A DNA stretch of 64,000 nucleotides from Doris montereyensis. Its lineage: Eukaryota > Mollusca > Gastropoda > Nudibranchia > Dorididae. The position numbers were made by a program, and so were the translations under genes. The stretch is taken from NCBI GenBank assembly GCA_037039925.1, contig JAXRKP010000385.1, positions 75,001-139,000 of the forward strand. Direction: 5' to 3'. Positions 20,564 to 34,529 of this stretch are shown piece after piece; position 1 is the first letter of the stretch; each line of letters starts with the position of its first letter. A model generated the notes under the pieces. The model made no database searches. It was not told where the DNA came from and saw nothing but the letters and a program-made list of their open reading frames with translations.

Positions 20564-23319
20564 GCAATTGCTACAACTGGAAATAACCTTATCACCTGAG
20601 TAATTTGATACCAAATTCATTTCTGTAGGACAGAATATATATATATATCGAAGTAAATTAACAATTTTTTTTTTGAAAATTCATTTAATTTTTTCAAATG
20701 GGCCAAAACACCAAATTTAACCTATACCTCGCAAGCACGATCACTCACAAAACTCATACTTCTTAAAGTTGAAGTCATGAATACATAGAACAAGCCCAAT
20801 TTCTTTCAAGACTCAAGAAAACTACAAAATGGCTTTTTACCGATGTAGAAAATGCAAAAATGGCATGATTTGTCTATATCTACTGAATTGTCCATGGCCC
20901 GAGCCGAGCGACTGGTCAGTACAGCTTGTAGCTATATCTAGTTGGAAGGATGTGCGTGTTTAAATTGAGGACGCGTTAAACAAAGCTCTGTTGCGGTAAC
21001 TAGCAAAGACGAAATTTAATGACACTAGCAGTTTCTAATGCCAAATTGAATGAGCTTTCTTTTGGTGGGCTCCTTTTCTCTGAGTTTATTACGTAGGTGG
21101 CTCTCACGGAGTGTTTAAAAACTTTAATCGCTTCAGATGAGCTCCTAACTTTGACATCGGCGATAAGAAATGGGTATCACATTGTAAAGCCTTGAAGAGA
21201 GCTTTTCAATGAGTGAAACCATATTACACTACTATGTTGTATAGAAGAGATGGGGCAAGGTGAATAAGACCAAAAATTAGCGAAATCTGCGACGCGTGCA
21301 CGATGATGAACGAAAATCAGGGCGGTTTGGACAAGTCACTTAAAGCAGTCACAGGGTGTCCAGCACAAAGTCAACTAAAAAATCTCCTACCTCAACACAA
21401 AAATCCTACCTAGGAAATGAAAAACTCTCCCGACGCCAGAAACGGAGAACAGCGTAAATATTTCCAATTTCAATGCATTATTATAAATTGTTAATTCAAA
21501 TCATAAGTGAATGACTTTCTAGTGGATCTCAATGAAATGAAAAGTGATCAGACACTTTTTAATGTTTCACTTTGGATTAATAATATTTCAGCATTTTTCC
21601 ACATTTCTGAAAGAAATTTTTTTTTTGATAACTGATAGATCTAGATCTAGTAGTGATAAATCTACCCCTATCATTTCACAAAACACGCAAACAGTGCAAA
21701 AATGGAATTCTAAAAACAATTTTAATCCCCTTTCGAAAAATAAATCAAACACAATAGTGACAATATCATAGCCTAAACGCACGCACAAATACTTACTCAG
21801 TCTACCGGGAGAAAATGAGGTTTGGAAGGCTTTTTCTATAACTTTTTAGCCACTACCACCCCCCCCCCCCCAGGCTCTCTTTCTTTCTCAGGATCAAAAA
21901 CTTAAAACTAGACCTAGAGTTTTTAATTGACTGCAACGTAAAATATCTACCTACCCCTCCCATAGTAAAAATCTCCACCAATCTTTCTTTCTTCTTCAAT
22001 AAAACCAGAATCTAGATCTAGATCTGAATCTAGTATAGTACATGATTGCCTTCTTCCTGGTTCTACCCTTTCCCACCCATGTCTACACTGTAGTGGAAGA
22101 CATTCGTTATTTCTCTCCTTCTCTTCCGATACCGTATGTCAGACTCATTCGCCTCTTGTTTTGCCATCATAATAATAATATGTTTTCACATCGATTTTCT
22201 TCACCCTGTCCCCTTCCCACCTCTATCAAGTCGTGCGTGCATGATATCCTTTTGATCATCAAACCTCCTCTATTCTTACTAACTTGCATTTGCCTTTCAA
22301 TTCCCGACTCTCCATATATACTCTCTCTCTAATACTAATACACACATGTGCGATTGGTCACATTAAACACACACAAACATTCTGTCTAGCCTTCTTACAC
22401 ACACACGTGCGCGCGCAAGGCGATCGGACTTAAAATATGCTTATTGCCATCTGTCTCTCTCCCTTTGACACGAACCATACAACAACGTGCGCAATCGGCT
22501 TTTTAACACACACAGTATTCTTAATCTCTCCAGAGTAAAAGTTAAATTGAAGAAAGGAGGCTGGGCCATAGATAGGCAGTTCATGGTATTGCTATAGGCG
22601 CTAAAACTAAAGAAAGTAGTGAAAACTTTGTGTCGAAATCCGATACAAATCCCGGGCAAACTTAACATTTTAAAGATGGTATCGGAATCGTATAGTTTCA
22701 ATATGAAAGAATCACCAGACGGCAAAGCATGCATGACCGGAAATGGATGGCAAAATGATCATTCATCATCCAAAATCTTATTCGCATTTTCCTTTTTCTC
22801 GGTGCCGATAATTGTTTATGTCTACTTCAATTTCCTGATTTTCTCTCCATGTCCATCCTCAATATATCATTTCCCCTGGTATTTTCTTGACCACGAAACA
22901 TTTTTTCCGTTTTCACAGATTTCCCTATTTTTACTACCTGAGCCCAATTTCCTACCCAAGACATCAATTTCCGACCTGAGTATGAAAACTCTGACATATT
23001 TCGACCTTGCTGGACACCCTGAGTCAGAAAGAAAGAAGATGCCTGCTGTTTGTGGATTTTAGCCTCGACTCACTACCAGAACCCTATTAGTATTATTCAT
23101 GATTTGCGCCATGTCTGTGATGAACTTACTTTAACACATGTGCGGCTCACGCACACACTCTCTTTCTTTCTCTCTCCTCCCTCTCTTATAATACAAGAAT
23201 TACGTATTAATACACTGTGATCAATGCAGACACGTGTAGCATTGTGTTTGGGATATGCGGCCCTCAAAAACTTAATCTGATAACCAGGTGGGCCATCTAC
23301 GACATACAGTATTTGGGAG

Positions 23320-23423
23320 AGAGAGAGAGGGGGGGGGGGGGGGAGAAAAGAGGGGAGGGAGAGGGAGAGAGAGAGAGAGTGGGGGAGAAGGAGAGAGAGA
23401 GAGAGAGTGGGGGAGGGAGAGAG

Positions 23424-23452
<29 letters not shown>
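23320..23452. repeat. GA/G-rich tract
   Basis: GA and GGGAGA repeats with a short poly-G run. Open frames through it are low-complexity artefacts. Confidence 0.9.
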
Positions 23453-23455
<3 letters not shown>

Positions 23456-26090
23456 GCACGGAACCGACACTCACATCGTAATTTGTAATAACAGTGCTAG
23501 AGGTATTGTGCTGATAGTGTTCTTCTACAGTGTATTGTTATAATATATATTATATTATTGGCAACGCCAGTAGCTGTACAGTGGGTGCTTTCACTGAAAG
23601 TTGACTACGTTCGATTCGCGGGACAGGTGACACATACGAGGGACTGTCCCGCATTTTGCGGGATGCTTGGCAACCATGCTGTATGTTTATCTCCGTCTCT
23701 CTCTCTCCACTGACGCCATTTTATGGTGAAACGTACACTCCTGTCAATGAGAAGCTATATGATCAACAATGGCACGATGGATACATTAGAGGTAACAATA
23801 TGCAAAGGCCGATTGTGACAAAATCATAAGTGGACTGAAATTGCGGTAACTACAGTTAAAACGGGCAATTATTCTTCAAGTATAGTTTTTTAGAAAGCAA
23901 TAAATTTGCAAAACTGTGCCAAAATAGACATGAAAAAAGTAAGATAGTGTCATTCAGTACACCTAATTTGGTCCGTTTGAAACAGATAATATCGTTCTCT
24001 TGAAAACACAAGGCTGATAAAAAGTACACCGGGAATACAAATAGACTTAGATCTTTATGTTTATAATGAAATCAAAATGTGTGTTTCTGTTTTGTGGTGT
24101 TTATAGTTGTTTTTAAAAAGTCACGTTACACAATCAACGCCGAGTGTAACAGCATGTTTCCCGTGGGCCCAATGTGAACTCTCGCTGACCTATCACCGAG
24201 GGCAATCCCTATGTTCGGCGAGAAACTAAACGAACGCTGATGCACAGCCGTGGATAGCGCGGCTATCGGGAAAGCCACAAACTTAAAATAAATTGTACTC
24301 TCACCGGCTGTTGTTTATTAACTATGAACTCAAAGGTCAAACTATGTCATAAAAAACATTTAAGGAAAGTGGAAATTTCCATTACAAAAACGTAGGTGTC
24401 TGACCCTAAATATAGGGCCTGCGCACTTCCGGGGCCAACCGTAATGCGCCCTAAAAATAAAAGGCCGCCGCTCTCCTTGGGTTAAACTGCTTGAGTTTAA
24501 ATAAACTGTCCTTTCTCAAGTTGGCGGAAATGACCACGGCCAAGGCCAGTCACAGAACAATACGTCAACTCATTAGAGGCAATCTTTCTCTTTTTTAACA
24601 AAATTTCCCTTTCTCAGTTATAAATTTCCCTTGATGTGTGCCCAACTATAAGAGTCCTTTCAAATTTCACTCTCTAAACACAAATTTAATGCTGTGCCCG
24701 ACTTTGGAAACTCCTATTCTCCAAATTAAATTAAATAATTTAGTATCTAGAATCTAGTAGATCTAGAGTGAAGTCCCTGGCACTCGCACACTAACGGTTG
24801 GAAGGGGCATGTCACTCATTGTAACTTAAGCTCTTTGTGCTTGATCCTGAATTTGATGCTACCATGTTTAAGAGTTATCTTTTCCTGAGCGAGAGGTGGC
24901 GTGTCGAGCCCATTGTGTGATTGACTTTCGCACACGACCCTTTTCGCAAGACCATTATGGTTCCCCCATCTCGCACAGCAAACTTGAGAGTTGCCTGAAG
25001 TCGCACAACCTGTGCTCCGGCACTCGCACAGTCTCAAAGTGCACTGTAAATGACCCCGATTTATGATCAAATCCAAAGTTTTGATACAATTTTGCTCAGT
25101 TAAAAGCTTTGACAGTTGTTTCATTGCTAACAATAGCTAACTCACCCCCAAAACAGTTCTGTAAAACAGTTCTGTAACCCTCTCACAATTAAACCCAATT
25201 AATTTCTCACAATTAATTTACTCATGTCACACAGCTAGCGCCAGCAGTTACCCACTCACTCTCTGACACCTTAATTAAAACACATGATGTCGCACAGACA
25301 GCACCAGCAGTCACACACTGTAGTGTAAAACAGAAGAGCTGAGAAACAAATGTTGGATATAAAAGTCATGATTTTATTTATGATAATACTTAACAACTTT
25401 CACAAACATGTTATTTTCTCAATCTCATTCATGCTCATCCCTTGCAAACTTGCATCCTTCAGACAATCTATGTGAAACCACCTCCCACAAACGCAGCCAA
25501 TCCATTCACAAAATTCACTGTCTTTCTCACCAACTCAGAATATTTTATATTCTTTAGGCGAGATTTTATAGTTGAAGTCATTTCTGAAAGTGAAAGATTT
25601 GTTAATCAGTTTTGTTACTCAAAAATTAAAATTGAACTCAAAAATTAAAATATGAACTCTCTTTCTACTCTCTCCAGCAAAAACGTGGCACTTTAGAAAA
25701 CTGCTTTCGCCACAAACAGCATAAGGCAGGCCAAAATGGTATTTTCTCTTTTGTCAGCATACATGTTATATTTTTACAAGTGTTATATACCATGTTAAAG
25801 CTAGAACATGAGGATTCCAATTTGACTTAAGAGATAGCAATGGAGAGTAAATTAGCTTTTAAAAGTCAGTTTTTCAGTCAAGGGGCATAACTGTGAAAAT
25901 TCTAGGTGCAACGTAAGTTGGCACTCCTGGCGTTTATTTAGTGATACGCTTGGGCAAAACTGACTTTTCCCTAGTTCTCAATAAGATGTGAAGTCTTTGG
26001 CGTGGACAGTCCCGTTGATAAACATCCGGATCATAAATAGTAAAATTCTGTGATTGTACGCCTTATAATCCACGCGGCATTCCAAAGGCA

Positions 26091-26137
26091 TAGTTAAATA
26101 TAGAAGGGATTTTCCAGTCATTCTCAACAAAACGAAA
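26091..26137. repeat. duplicated segment, partner at 26998-27040
   Basis: AGTTAAATATAGAAGGGA and TTTTCCAGTCATTCTCAACA are shared almost exactly, and CATAATTCCATATC follows in both copies at different distances. A direct duplication with internal loss, or two copies of a dispersed repeat. Confidence 0.75.
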
Positions 26138-26997
26138 AAAACTTTGACGAAATATAGAGCCCCCCCCCCCCCATTCACTTCTCCCATAATTCCATATCTA
26201 AACTAGCACAAAATCGAAAGAATTGGGACGGGATGGGAGGTCCCATTAGCGAAAAATAAAAATGGCTGGATGGAGACGTAAAGTCACTATCATTGTAATG
26301 GTTCTCATGAAAGCCTACTTAAAGTCACTTGCTTAAACCTCCCGATCTTGTCACTTTATCTTTACTTAGCATGAAAGATTTTCTTGTAAAAAATATAGCA
26401 GATAAGTCTCAGAATCTAACCTGATCACAGTCTCCTCTGAAAAATTTTTAGGTAGGAAGCATGGCCGTAAGAGGGAAAGGATAACTTGATGTATAGCTGC
26501 AATACTGCTATTAGATCTCAGGAAAAATATTTTTTGTCCGACCATGAGGGAGAAAACAGTATTCTCACTCTCATTTAGAGTTACCTATGATTTTTTCGTG
26601 TCTTTACAGAAAATGGTAGGAATACGTTTTCTTTCACTTAAGATCAAAAAAACGTATTTTTCAACTGTTTTTTTCAGCTCTTAATGTGTGTTCATTTGTA
26701 GACATCAGTTGATGAAAATCTGAAACCTCCCTCACGTGTGCAAAGATAAAAAATATTTGGCGCCAAACTTGAACTCTTATGGATCAGGAAAAGATAACCT
26801 TAAGGTGAAAAGGGACTTATTAAAAAGAACATGGTAGTTCACACCCAAAAATATTCACAAAACACACAAATCAAATTCAATATTATGTTTTATAGGATCA
26901 ATATACATGGACCAAAAAGAAGATTCATCTTAGACTTTGAGGTTATTGAAGAGTGATTGGGTCCCATTTTTGAAACCCCTTCCGACGGCATTAGTAG

Positions 26998-27075
26998 TTA
27001 AATATAGAAGGGATTTTCCAGTCATTCTCAACAACAAAACTAAATATAGAATTATTCCCATAATTCCATATCACT
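26998..27075. repeat. duplicated segment, partner at 26091-26200
   Basis: See the copy at 26091. Here the shared pieces lie closer together. Confidence 0.75.
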
Positions 27076-28593
27076 AAGTAAAGTTACAGGACTTCGGATG
27101 TTCTCTAGATTCTAGTCCTAAAAATTTAGACATGCAAAAATAGGTCTAAGGGAAAGGATCATCTAGCTAGATCTATCGGTAAAAATGAAGTCTAGCAAAT
27201 CAACAATTATGATACTAAACTGGATATATCAGGTCAGACTTCAACAAATGATTTAAAGGATTGGAGACTTCAGAAAGCTTTAGGATTGAGGGGGGTGGGT
27301 ATTTCTTCTGTCTAGATTAAGATCTATAATAGTTTTAGATCTGAATCTGATCACCACACTGATCTGTGATCGATCACTTTATCAAACACAAATACCGTAC
27401 TTTTTGTTTTCTTGAGGTATTGCCTCAGAGATCCTGTCCATGAACTGTGCATCTTAACCGTTTGAGAGTTTTAACGACGACTGGTTTCTGCATGTTAGGC
27501 CTTTCTTCCTTTGTGGGTAAGTTGCTTTTCCCTAAGGCCTTCTATATGTTTTCAAAGTGAATTGCCACCATCTTGAAAGTTAAAATTTTACTTCCCCGCT
27601 TCAATTTGATTGGCTGTTGAAATGTACAATGCAACTAAGGGAAGTAAGTGGTTAAGCACACTACTATGAGAGAGTCCCTCACAAAAACCTGCCTGGGCGA
27701 ATCAGTGCCGAGTGACTTCCCTCCTTAGTCAAGTCAAGTCGGAACTTGATCAAAATAATCATTTATTTTTCTTAATAAGTATTTGTTTCCGTAATTGATT
27801 TTCGCCTCTCTAAAACATTCACCTTTTTCAAAACTTTGCTCCTATTGAAAGATTGTCTGACGTAGAAAATACAAATGAGAAGAATGAATAAAGGGGAAAA
27901 AGAAGAACGAATCCTTCAGACGAGAATGTACCGGTAAATAAGTAAAGGAAGAAAGAAAGAAGATATCTTCTCAATTAACAAATCCGGGAGAATCAAGAAG
28001 AAGAAGAAATAGTAGAAGAAGAAGAAGTAATCGAAAAAGAGGAGGAACATTTCTCAGTTACATGTACTGCTATAGAAGCTCCATAAATAAGCATTCGTTT
28101 TTTTTTTCCTGTTTATTTTTTGTGTAGGGTATATCTATGTATTATCTGTAATTCATAAAGTTATTGTTCGGTGCATGTATGTTATGTGTGTGTGTGCAAG
28201 TATGAGTATGTATAACTATATTGGTGTCTGTGTGTATTTTCACCAGCGTTCTTTCTATTATATTAATTAGATTGACTAGTAAGCCGGATTTAGTTGATAA
28301 ATTCAAGTCATCACTGCCTGTTGACACAGAGGCAAGCCTCAAAGTCAAAGATTATGCATGTTTCTGTGATTTTTCTTTATTTTTGTTTCAATATGACAAA
28401 TAAAAGGGTGTTGTTGTTAGGATGTTTTGCTTACGTTATTTTGGCAGGGGGTGGTGGATTTAAGAAACTGGTATGTATTTACTTGCAGTAATTTCATCTT
28501 CAATTCTTCTTATGTATGCATTTGCCAATGATGGCTTCCTGCTTGATCAAACCTCGTCTCCATTATGAAGGTTATAACTACCACCATAGAACA

Positions 28594-28750
28594 CTTGTTT
28601 GTTTGTTAAATTGTACCCTGCCTACCATATGCAGTGATCTCAAAAGAAACAGCAAGATGAGAAATCAGTGAATGAAAGAGAGAGAGAGAGAAAGAGAGAG
28701 GAAAGAAGTAGGACTTACCAGTAGCACCTGCAAATTGCCCACCCATAGCC
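28594..28750. mobile_element. SINE-like family A copy with internal GA expansion
   Basis: TTGTACCCTGCCTACCATATG, AGAAACAGCAAGATGAGA, a GA tract, GGAAAGAAGTAGGACTTACCA and CACCTGCAAATTGCCCA. Confidence 0.75.
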
Positions 28751-30362
28751 CACCATCTGGGATTGATTGATTGGTTCTTTCAAAAAGTCAATTAAAGGGT
28801 CTGTCGATCATGTACAACATTTCCCTGACACTTTCATGAACAATACACAATGCATGGCTGTCACCTAGGAGGAAACACATCTAAGGGATTCTTTTTTTTT
28901 AAATAACATCAGGCAAAGACATTCAACCAACGACAAAGAATGAGCAGTATCTTATGAAATTTTTTTATTCTTATTAAGAAGGGTACATTGAAAACTGTAA
29001 CATTGCACGTCATGATTCACTCCAATGAGTAGATACGAACAATAAAAATAAAATGAAAGAAGGAAAAAAAGCATCTGCTGAAGGAAAGAAATCAACCAAA
29101 AGAAAGGAAAATGCCAAAAGAAGTCCTATTGATATAAAAAGTAGGTTGGAAATGCACAAAAGTAACATACTATGATAAACACATGAACGGGATTGGGAGG
29201 CTGGGGAACAGAGAGAAATAAATCACACAAGTCTTCTGATGGTAGAACATCAGTACATGTATGTATATGTACATTTATCATATGCGTCACAATATTGAAC
29301 TGGTGAGAGAATCTATATATATCACTGGAGGAAGAGGAAAAGCTCTTCGTCAAAAAAAGTTAAGAGAAATACGTTCAGATCGAATAAACAGCAAAATATC
29401 TAGGAAACAAATTAATCATATCATTTAAATCCATCTTGAGATAAATTTTAAGTTTGACATTTTGACATTACGCATGAAAACTAGACAGCCTTTGCATTTA
29501 GCAGTTAAGATTTAAATATATGCATTTGTCATAAAACAATGATTACAAAAGAACAAGTAAATCTATGAAAGAAAATAATAAATCCAAAAACAAACAGAAA
29601 ATACAACGCTCATGTAAAATAAATAATTGTTTCTCATACGCTATTGTTACGTAATAATATGACAGAAGTTTTTTAATATAAAGATCATTTGCGTGGATGA
29701 AGACAATGCATATATACATAATAATAAACTGAATGACATCTAAGATGATTAAATGATAAAGAAATACTTTTACTTTATGTGTATACCTCCTCTTCATACT
29801 TTTCCTTTGAGATCTCATGTCAGAACCACTGTTTCCTAATATTATTTTTCTAATCTGTGTACTTACACTTTTGGTGTTGTGCAAAGTTTGACAAAAAAAA
29901 CCCGAAATGAGAATGAACGTTAGACAGAAAAGTCTTTTATTGGTGTGAGCAGACGTTTTTTTCAATTGTGCGCACCTTCTCTTCCTGGTGTGTGCGTGTA
30001 TGCGCACTGCTTAGAGGGAACATTGGTTAGCCCTTTCACTAGATAAAAGTTAAACCAACAAGAACACAGTCAAAAAGGTAGAAAAAACAAACCACTAAAT
30101 CATAGTTCATGTCACGACATTTTTTCAGTACTCACACTCACAGTGGGTACTGGCACTGAATGGGCTTTAATATTTCCTGAGGTCATTTTCATGCGGTTGT
30201 CTTTTTAACCAAATGGTTTTTGACGAGGCAGATCACTCATTATTATTCCATCACTCAAAGGAGACACATGTTCTTTTATGACAATAATAAGCCACAATCA
30301 CAAGATGCAAGAAATGGCAAAATGTTCATGCCTTTTCTGTTTATCTTTGAAGGGCATTATCT

Positions 30363-30450
30363 AGTGTGATATCAAATGTGGGACAAAAAAAGGAACACAA
30401 AGGAATGAAAAAATACTGACACCTTTTCACTACACTAGTACATAATAACA
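30363..30450. repeat. direct duplication, copy 1 (~88 bp)
   Basis: AGTGTGATATCAAATGTGGGA, AAAAAAGGAACACAAAGGAAT and CACTACACTAGTACATAATAA recur at 31260-31349 with a few differences. Confidence 0.9.
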
Positions 30451-30967
30451 ATTTCACTTTGAAAAATTCAAATTACTGACTTGAGTGTATCTGATTTGAC
30501 TGTAATATCAAGTAAGAAATTTGTGTCGTTCATTGCAATCATGACACAAATTAAAAAAAAAAAAAAAGCCTTTCACAATATCGATATTGTGAAAAAGGAG
30601 GATGGATATATAAGGAGAAATAATGATGCCATTTCTAAAACACTTCAATTGTCACATATGAAGATGGTAAATGAAAAACATTTCCACATTATAAATTAAA
30701 TTTCCTATGTAGAGTTAACATTATTTTAGAGACTGTTGAACAAAAATGTGTTCTTGTCTCCCAAATTGCAAGCCTTCACATTCTTGAAATCACTAACACT
30801 TAACAGAGATGAAAAACAGGTTTGAAAGTTCTAAGATCACAATGATAATGTAAGCAAATATTTTACTCTTTACTATTACTATCATAAAGAATTTCTCATC
30901 CTATAAAGCAGAATGAAATGTGTTTTTTCTAAAAAAAAAAAATTAAAAATTTAATTAGAGAAAGAGT

Positions 30968-31096
30968 TTGTTTAAGTTTAATGAAATTTACCCTGTTCAC
31001 TATTGTAGGGTGAAGTAAGAGGAAACAGCAAGATAAAAGAGAGAGAAAAAAAAGAAAAAGGAAAGAAGTACCAGCAGCGCCTGTCAACCGCCCACG

Positions 31097-31100
<4 letters not shown>
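30968..31100. mobile_element. SINE-like family A copy
   Basis: GAAATTTACCCTGTTCACTA, AGAGGAAACAGCAAGATAAAAG, GGAAAGAAGTACCAGCAGCG and CTGTCAACCGCCCA, then a GA tract. It lies between the two copies of the 88 bp duplication. Confidence 0.75.
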
Positions 31101-31128
<28 letters not shown>

Positions 31129-31259
31129 CAAAGAGACAGACTAACAAAGGCACAAAGTGAGAGGGCAACATAGAATGTGGAGGAGAGGAAGAGAAGAGCC
31201 TCATGGTCGTACTGAGCTGTGTCCATGTTATTACTTGTACAGCATTACCATTCATATCA

Positions 31260-31349
31260 TTAGTGTGATATCAAATGTGGGAGAAAAAAAGGAACACAAA
31301 GGAATGAAAAAATACTGCAAACTTTTCACTACACTAGTACATAATAATT
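31260..31349. repeat. direct duplication, copy 2 (~88 bp)
   Basis: Second copy of the segment at 30363-30450, about 0.9 kb away in the same orientation. Confidence 0.9.
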
Positions 31350-33925
31350 ATATAAATGCGAATCTTCCTAATTACCACATAAAATAATTTAAGCCCTATT
31401 GATAGTGCAAAAACAATGAAAAAGAAACCAAATGAATATACACATCGAAATATACATCAAATTCAAATGTAAAAGTATACACATCCTAAAAACCGTTTTA
31501 TTTTGTTTTTAAAAAGAAACCGTCGTGTTATGTATCCTTTCATTTACATATGATGCTTAGGTATATAACAACTTCATTATTTACATTTTTAATTGCATAT
31601 TCACTAATCCACTTGAAAGATGGCTTTGAAAGACTTGGTAAACTTTGTGACATAGTATTTTCAACGACTTTCATGTGAAGTTTTAAACAACATAAAAGGG
31701 GGAAGTATAACCTGATTTGAGAATTCCAACGAAGCAAAGATACAGAGAGATACATTCCAGACTTCTATATAAACAGAAAAAGACTTTTCTTTTTTTAAAT
31801 TCTACAAGATGCGTGTTGAAATCTTATTTTCAATATTTTACTTATATTAACTTTTTTCTTTCTCTCTTTCACCTTTGGGTCTTGTATTGCTCACTGCTTT
31901 ACGTTGCTGAATTAAATATGATTCACTTTTGAGCAGACATACTGCAATGATCTATCACAAGGTGGAAATCAAGGTTATCAACCATGATAATTTATTACAT
32001 CATTTGTCTTAAATGTGTTGAAAATTGATAATACTGTTATAATCCCCATCATTTGTGGCGGTGGCAAAATTATCCAAATCCTTGGATCTCATTACTTTCA
32101 GTAACATACAAAAGAAAAAACAACTAAATGGCACTTCACAATGTAACCTATACAGATGCCTCTGCAGTCTCCATCTCATAATCTTTCAAAATCTACCCAT
32201 TTGCACCTGATATATGGTAGCAAAAAATATTAAAAAGCACAAGGAAAAAAAGTGCGAAAATTTAAATTTCAAATTCAACAAAAACAAAGAAGTATGATGA
32301 AAATTTGTAGAAGAAAAGGTTTGTACAAACTTGAGTCGATATGTCAAAAGTATCAATAGTATATTTTTCTCACATGGTGAAACGAATTTCCTTACAAACT
32401 CATAATGAAACGAAAAATTTACTAGACATTGAATGTGCAATGTCTACATTTGTCTTCTATACTAAAGGTACATACATTATTTCAGAGCCAAGAATATGCC
32501 TTCGATGTAGACCATCATGTCTATTCTGTGACTACTAATACAACATTTATACATATTCATACCCTTTTATATTATCAAGCAATGATGAAATTTAAATAAC
32601 AGAAAATAATGTCAATAGAAATAAAATCAAAGACAATATATAACCACTATCCGCTCATGCAGACTCACAGTAGTTGACAGCATGTGACCCCTTGGCAAGT
32701 TGTTTCAATGATTGAAAATATAAAATACTTCTCAATTCTCCGTTGAAATATACTTTAGATCTGCGTCATGCAGGAAATTCATACCAATATGGACACGAAA
32801 TAGCAACAAAAAAACTGGTAATAATTCATACTTATCTGATCAAGGAAGCAGAGCTTAGTTCCCTCCCGATGATACCAAAAATATAATAATGAGAGGTTAG
32901 CAAAAGAAAGAAAAACAAAACCAAACACAAAAAATTCAGCTTATAAATTAGTGTCCTTGTCACCATAATTTCAAGACACTTCTTGTCGTATAGAAATGCA
33001 AAGGCAAAGCAAATAAAATCAGATTGAAACAAAAGAAGAAAACGGTTTTGAAAAAAAGAGAAAAAAAAGGCCACATCAGGCCTGCCTCAATACTTTTGAT
33101 GAGACAAGAAATACAATTTACATGTAATATTTTATATTCAGCCATGAAATAAGCATACTATGTTCGACAGTACAATAATAATAAGAAAAAAAGAAAAATG
33201 GTAAACAATAAAAGAAAACAAAATGTCTCTATAAGAAGACACAGTTGGCAACAAAAGTTTGTAATGATTACTGAAGAGTGACTTTTAAAAAATAATTATA
33301 GTCATCTATGTTGAACAGATATTAAAAAGACGAACAAAATCTGTCAAGCAAAGCAATGTTTGTGTGTTTATCTTCTTTTGTTTACCTATTTTCAATCTCA
33401 TATTTTTAATTCACAGAATCGTTTATAAACATAGGGAATTTAAATGAAGATTTAAAGAAAATTGGTATCAAACGCCGAGAAAAAACGCATGTATATTAAA
33501 AAAAGAAAGACTTTGAACAGCATCAGTTATCCAATAGAAATTGTAAAAAATAAGAACCTAGTATCCTTCATCCTTTTATATGAAGACAGATCTTGAGCTC
33601 AATTTAAAGGACACACAACACATTTACAGTTTACACATAGGCATAATAATAGTTTTAGGTTTCCAAGGCAACCTGCTGACAAAAATTTATCACAAAATTA
33701 AGCAGCAGGACTTTGTAATAATTATGATAGAAAAGATATATGTCTCATTTTACTAAAAAAAATCATATATTCTTTTAATAAATATACAAATGATATGTTA
33801 TTCAGAAAGAAAAATTAGGAAATGTTAAACAGAATTTGTGGGGAAGATAAAATGTAATTTGTAATTGAGCAGAATATGAAGAAAAACTAATTTAACCCAG
33901 AGATAAGGATGAAGAAAAAAAAGTA

Positions 33926-33974
33926 GAAGAAGAAGAAGAAGAAGAAGAAGAAGAAGAAGAAGAAGAAGAAGAAA
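33926..33974. repeat. (AGA)n microsatellite
   Basis: About 16 AGA/GAA units. Confidence 0.95.
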
Positions 33975-34529
33975 AAATGAAGAAATGAACAGAGGAGGAG
34001 AAGGGAAAATCACCTGACAAGGAGTTGGAAAAAAGGGAAAAAGAAGAGAAAAGGAAGAAAAAGAGAAGAAGTCAAAAGGAGAGTTACAACACTGAAAACA
34101 AATAAAACCAACGTGACATGTTCGTATGTATTAAATCGGATGAAAATTGGTAGATGTTATCACGATTGACAAGACATATTCTAAAGGGAAAATGCTGTAT
34201 GAAGGTCAGTAGCTGCACACTAAAATGTAGATATCATATCATCCTTTACCAGTAAAATATCCAAAACTAGAGCAATTCCAAATTACTGGTTAGAACAATC
34301 TATTGGGGACACTAACCTCTTGAATTATTAACATCTATTGAAAGGCTACAAGATCAATGGTAAGTATTGTTCAGGTGAAATCAACTTCTTTTCATTGCGA
34401 TGACACCAGAAAAATAACCATCATCTAGTTTTGTTTTTGCTATGGTTTACAGTTCAATTTTCTGCAATTTATAAAATTTGGGATCCGGGGGAGAGGGGAT
34501 GGAGAGGAGGGCATTTGGGCAGTAGTTCA

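Larger units (their letters stand above)
18176..34529. other. about 16 kb without a recognised gene
   Basis: I read both strands and found no conserved protein segment. It must contain exon 1 of PPP2R3C if the gene is intact. Contents seen: three SINE family A copies, a bounded hAT-like element (19765-20555), poly-C, GA-rich and GAA tracts, two duplicated segments (26.1/27.0 kb and 30.4/31.3 kb) and scattered TCTAGATCTAGA motifs. A more GC-rich patch at about 24120-24560 has no identified function. Confidence 0.5.

Noticed and set aside
24816..25133. 105-codon minus-strand open frame with several Cys
   Set aside because: No spacing pattern of a known zinc finger or secreted domain, and no homologous block recognised.
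29543..30007. 154-codon minus-strand open frame
   Set aside because: Composition follows AT-rich DNA (Ile, Phe, Leu, Tyr), with no motif and no splice partners.
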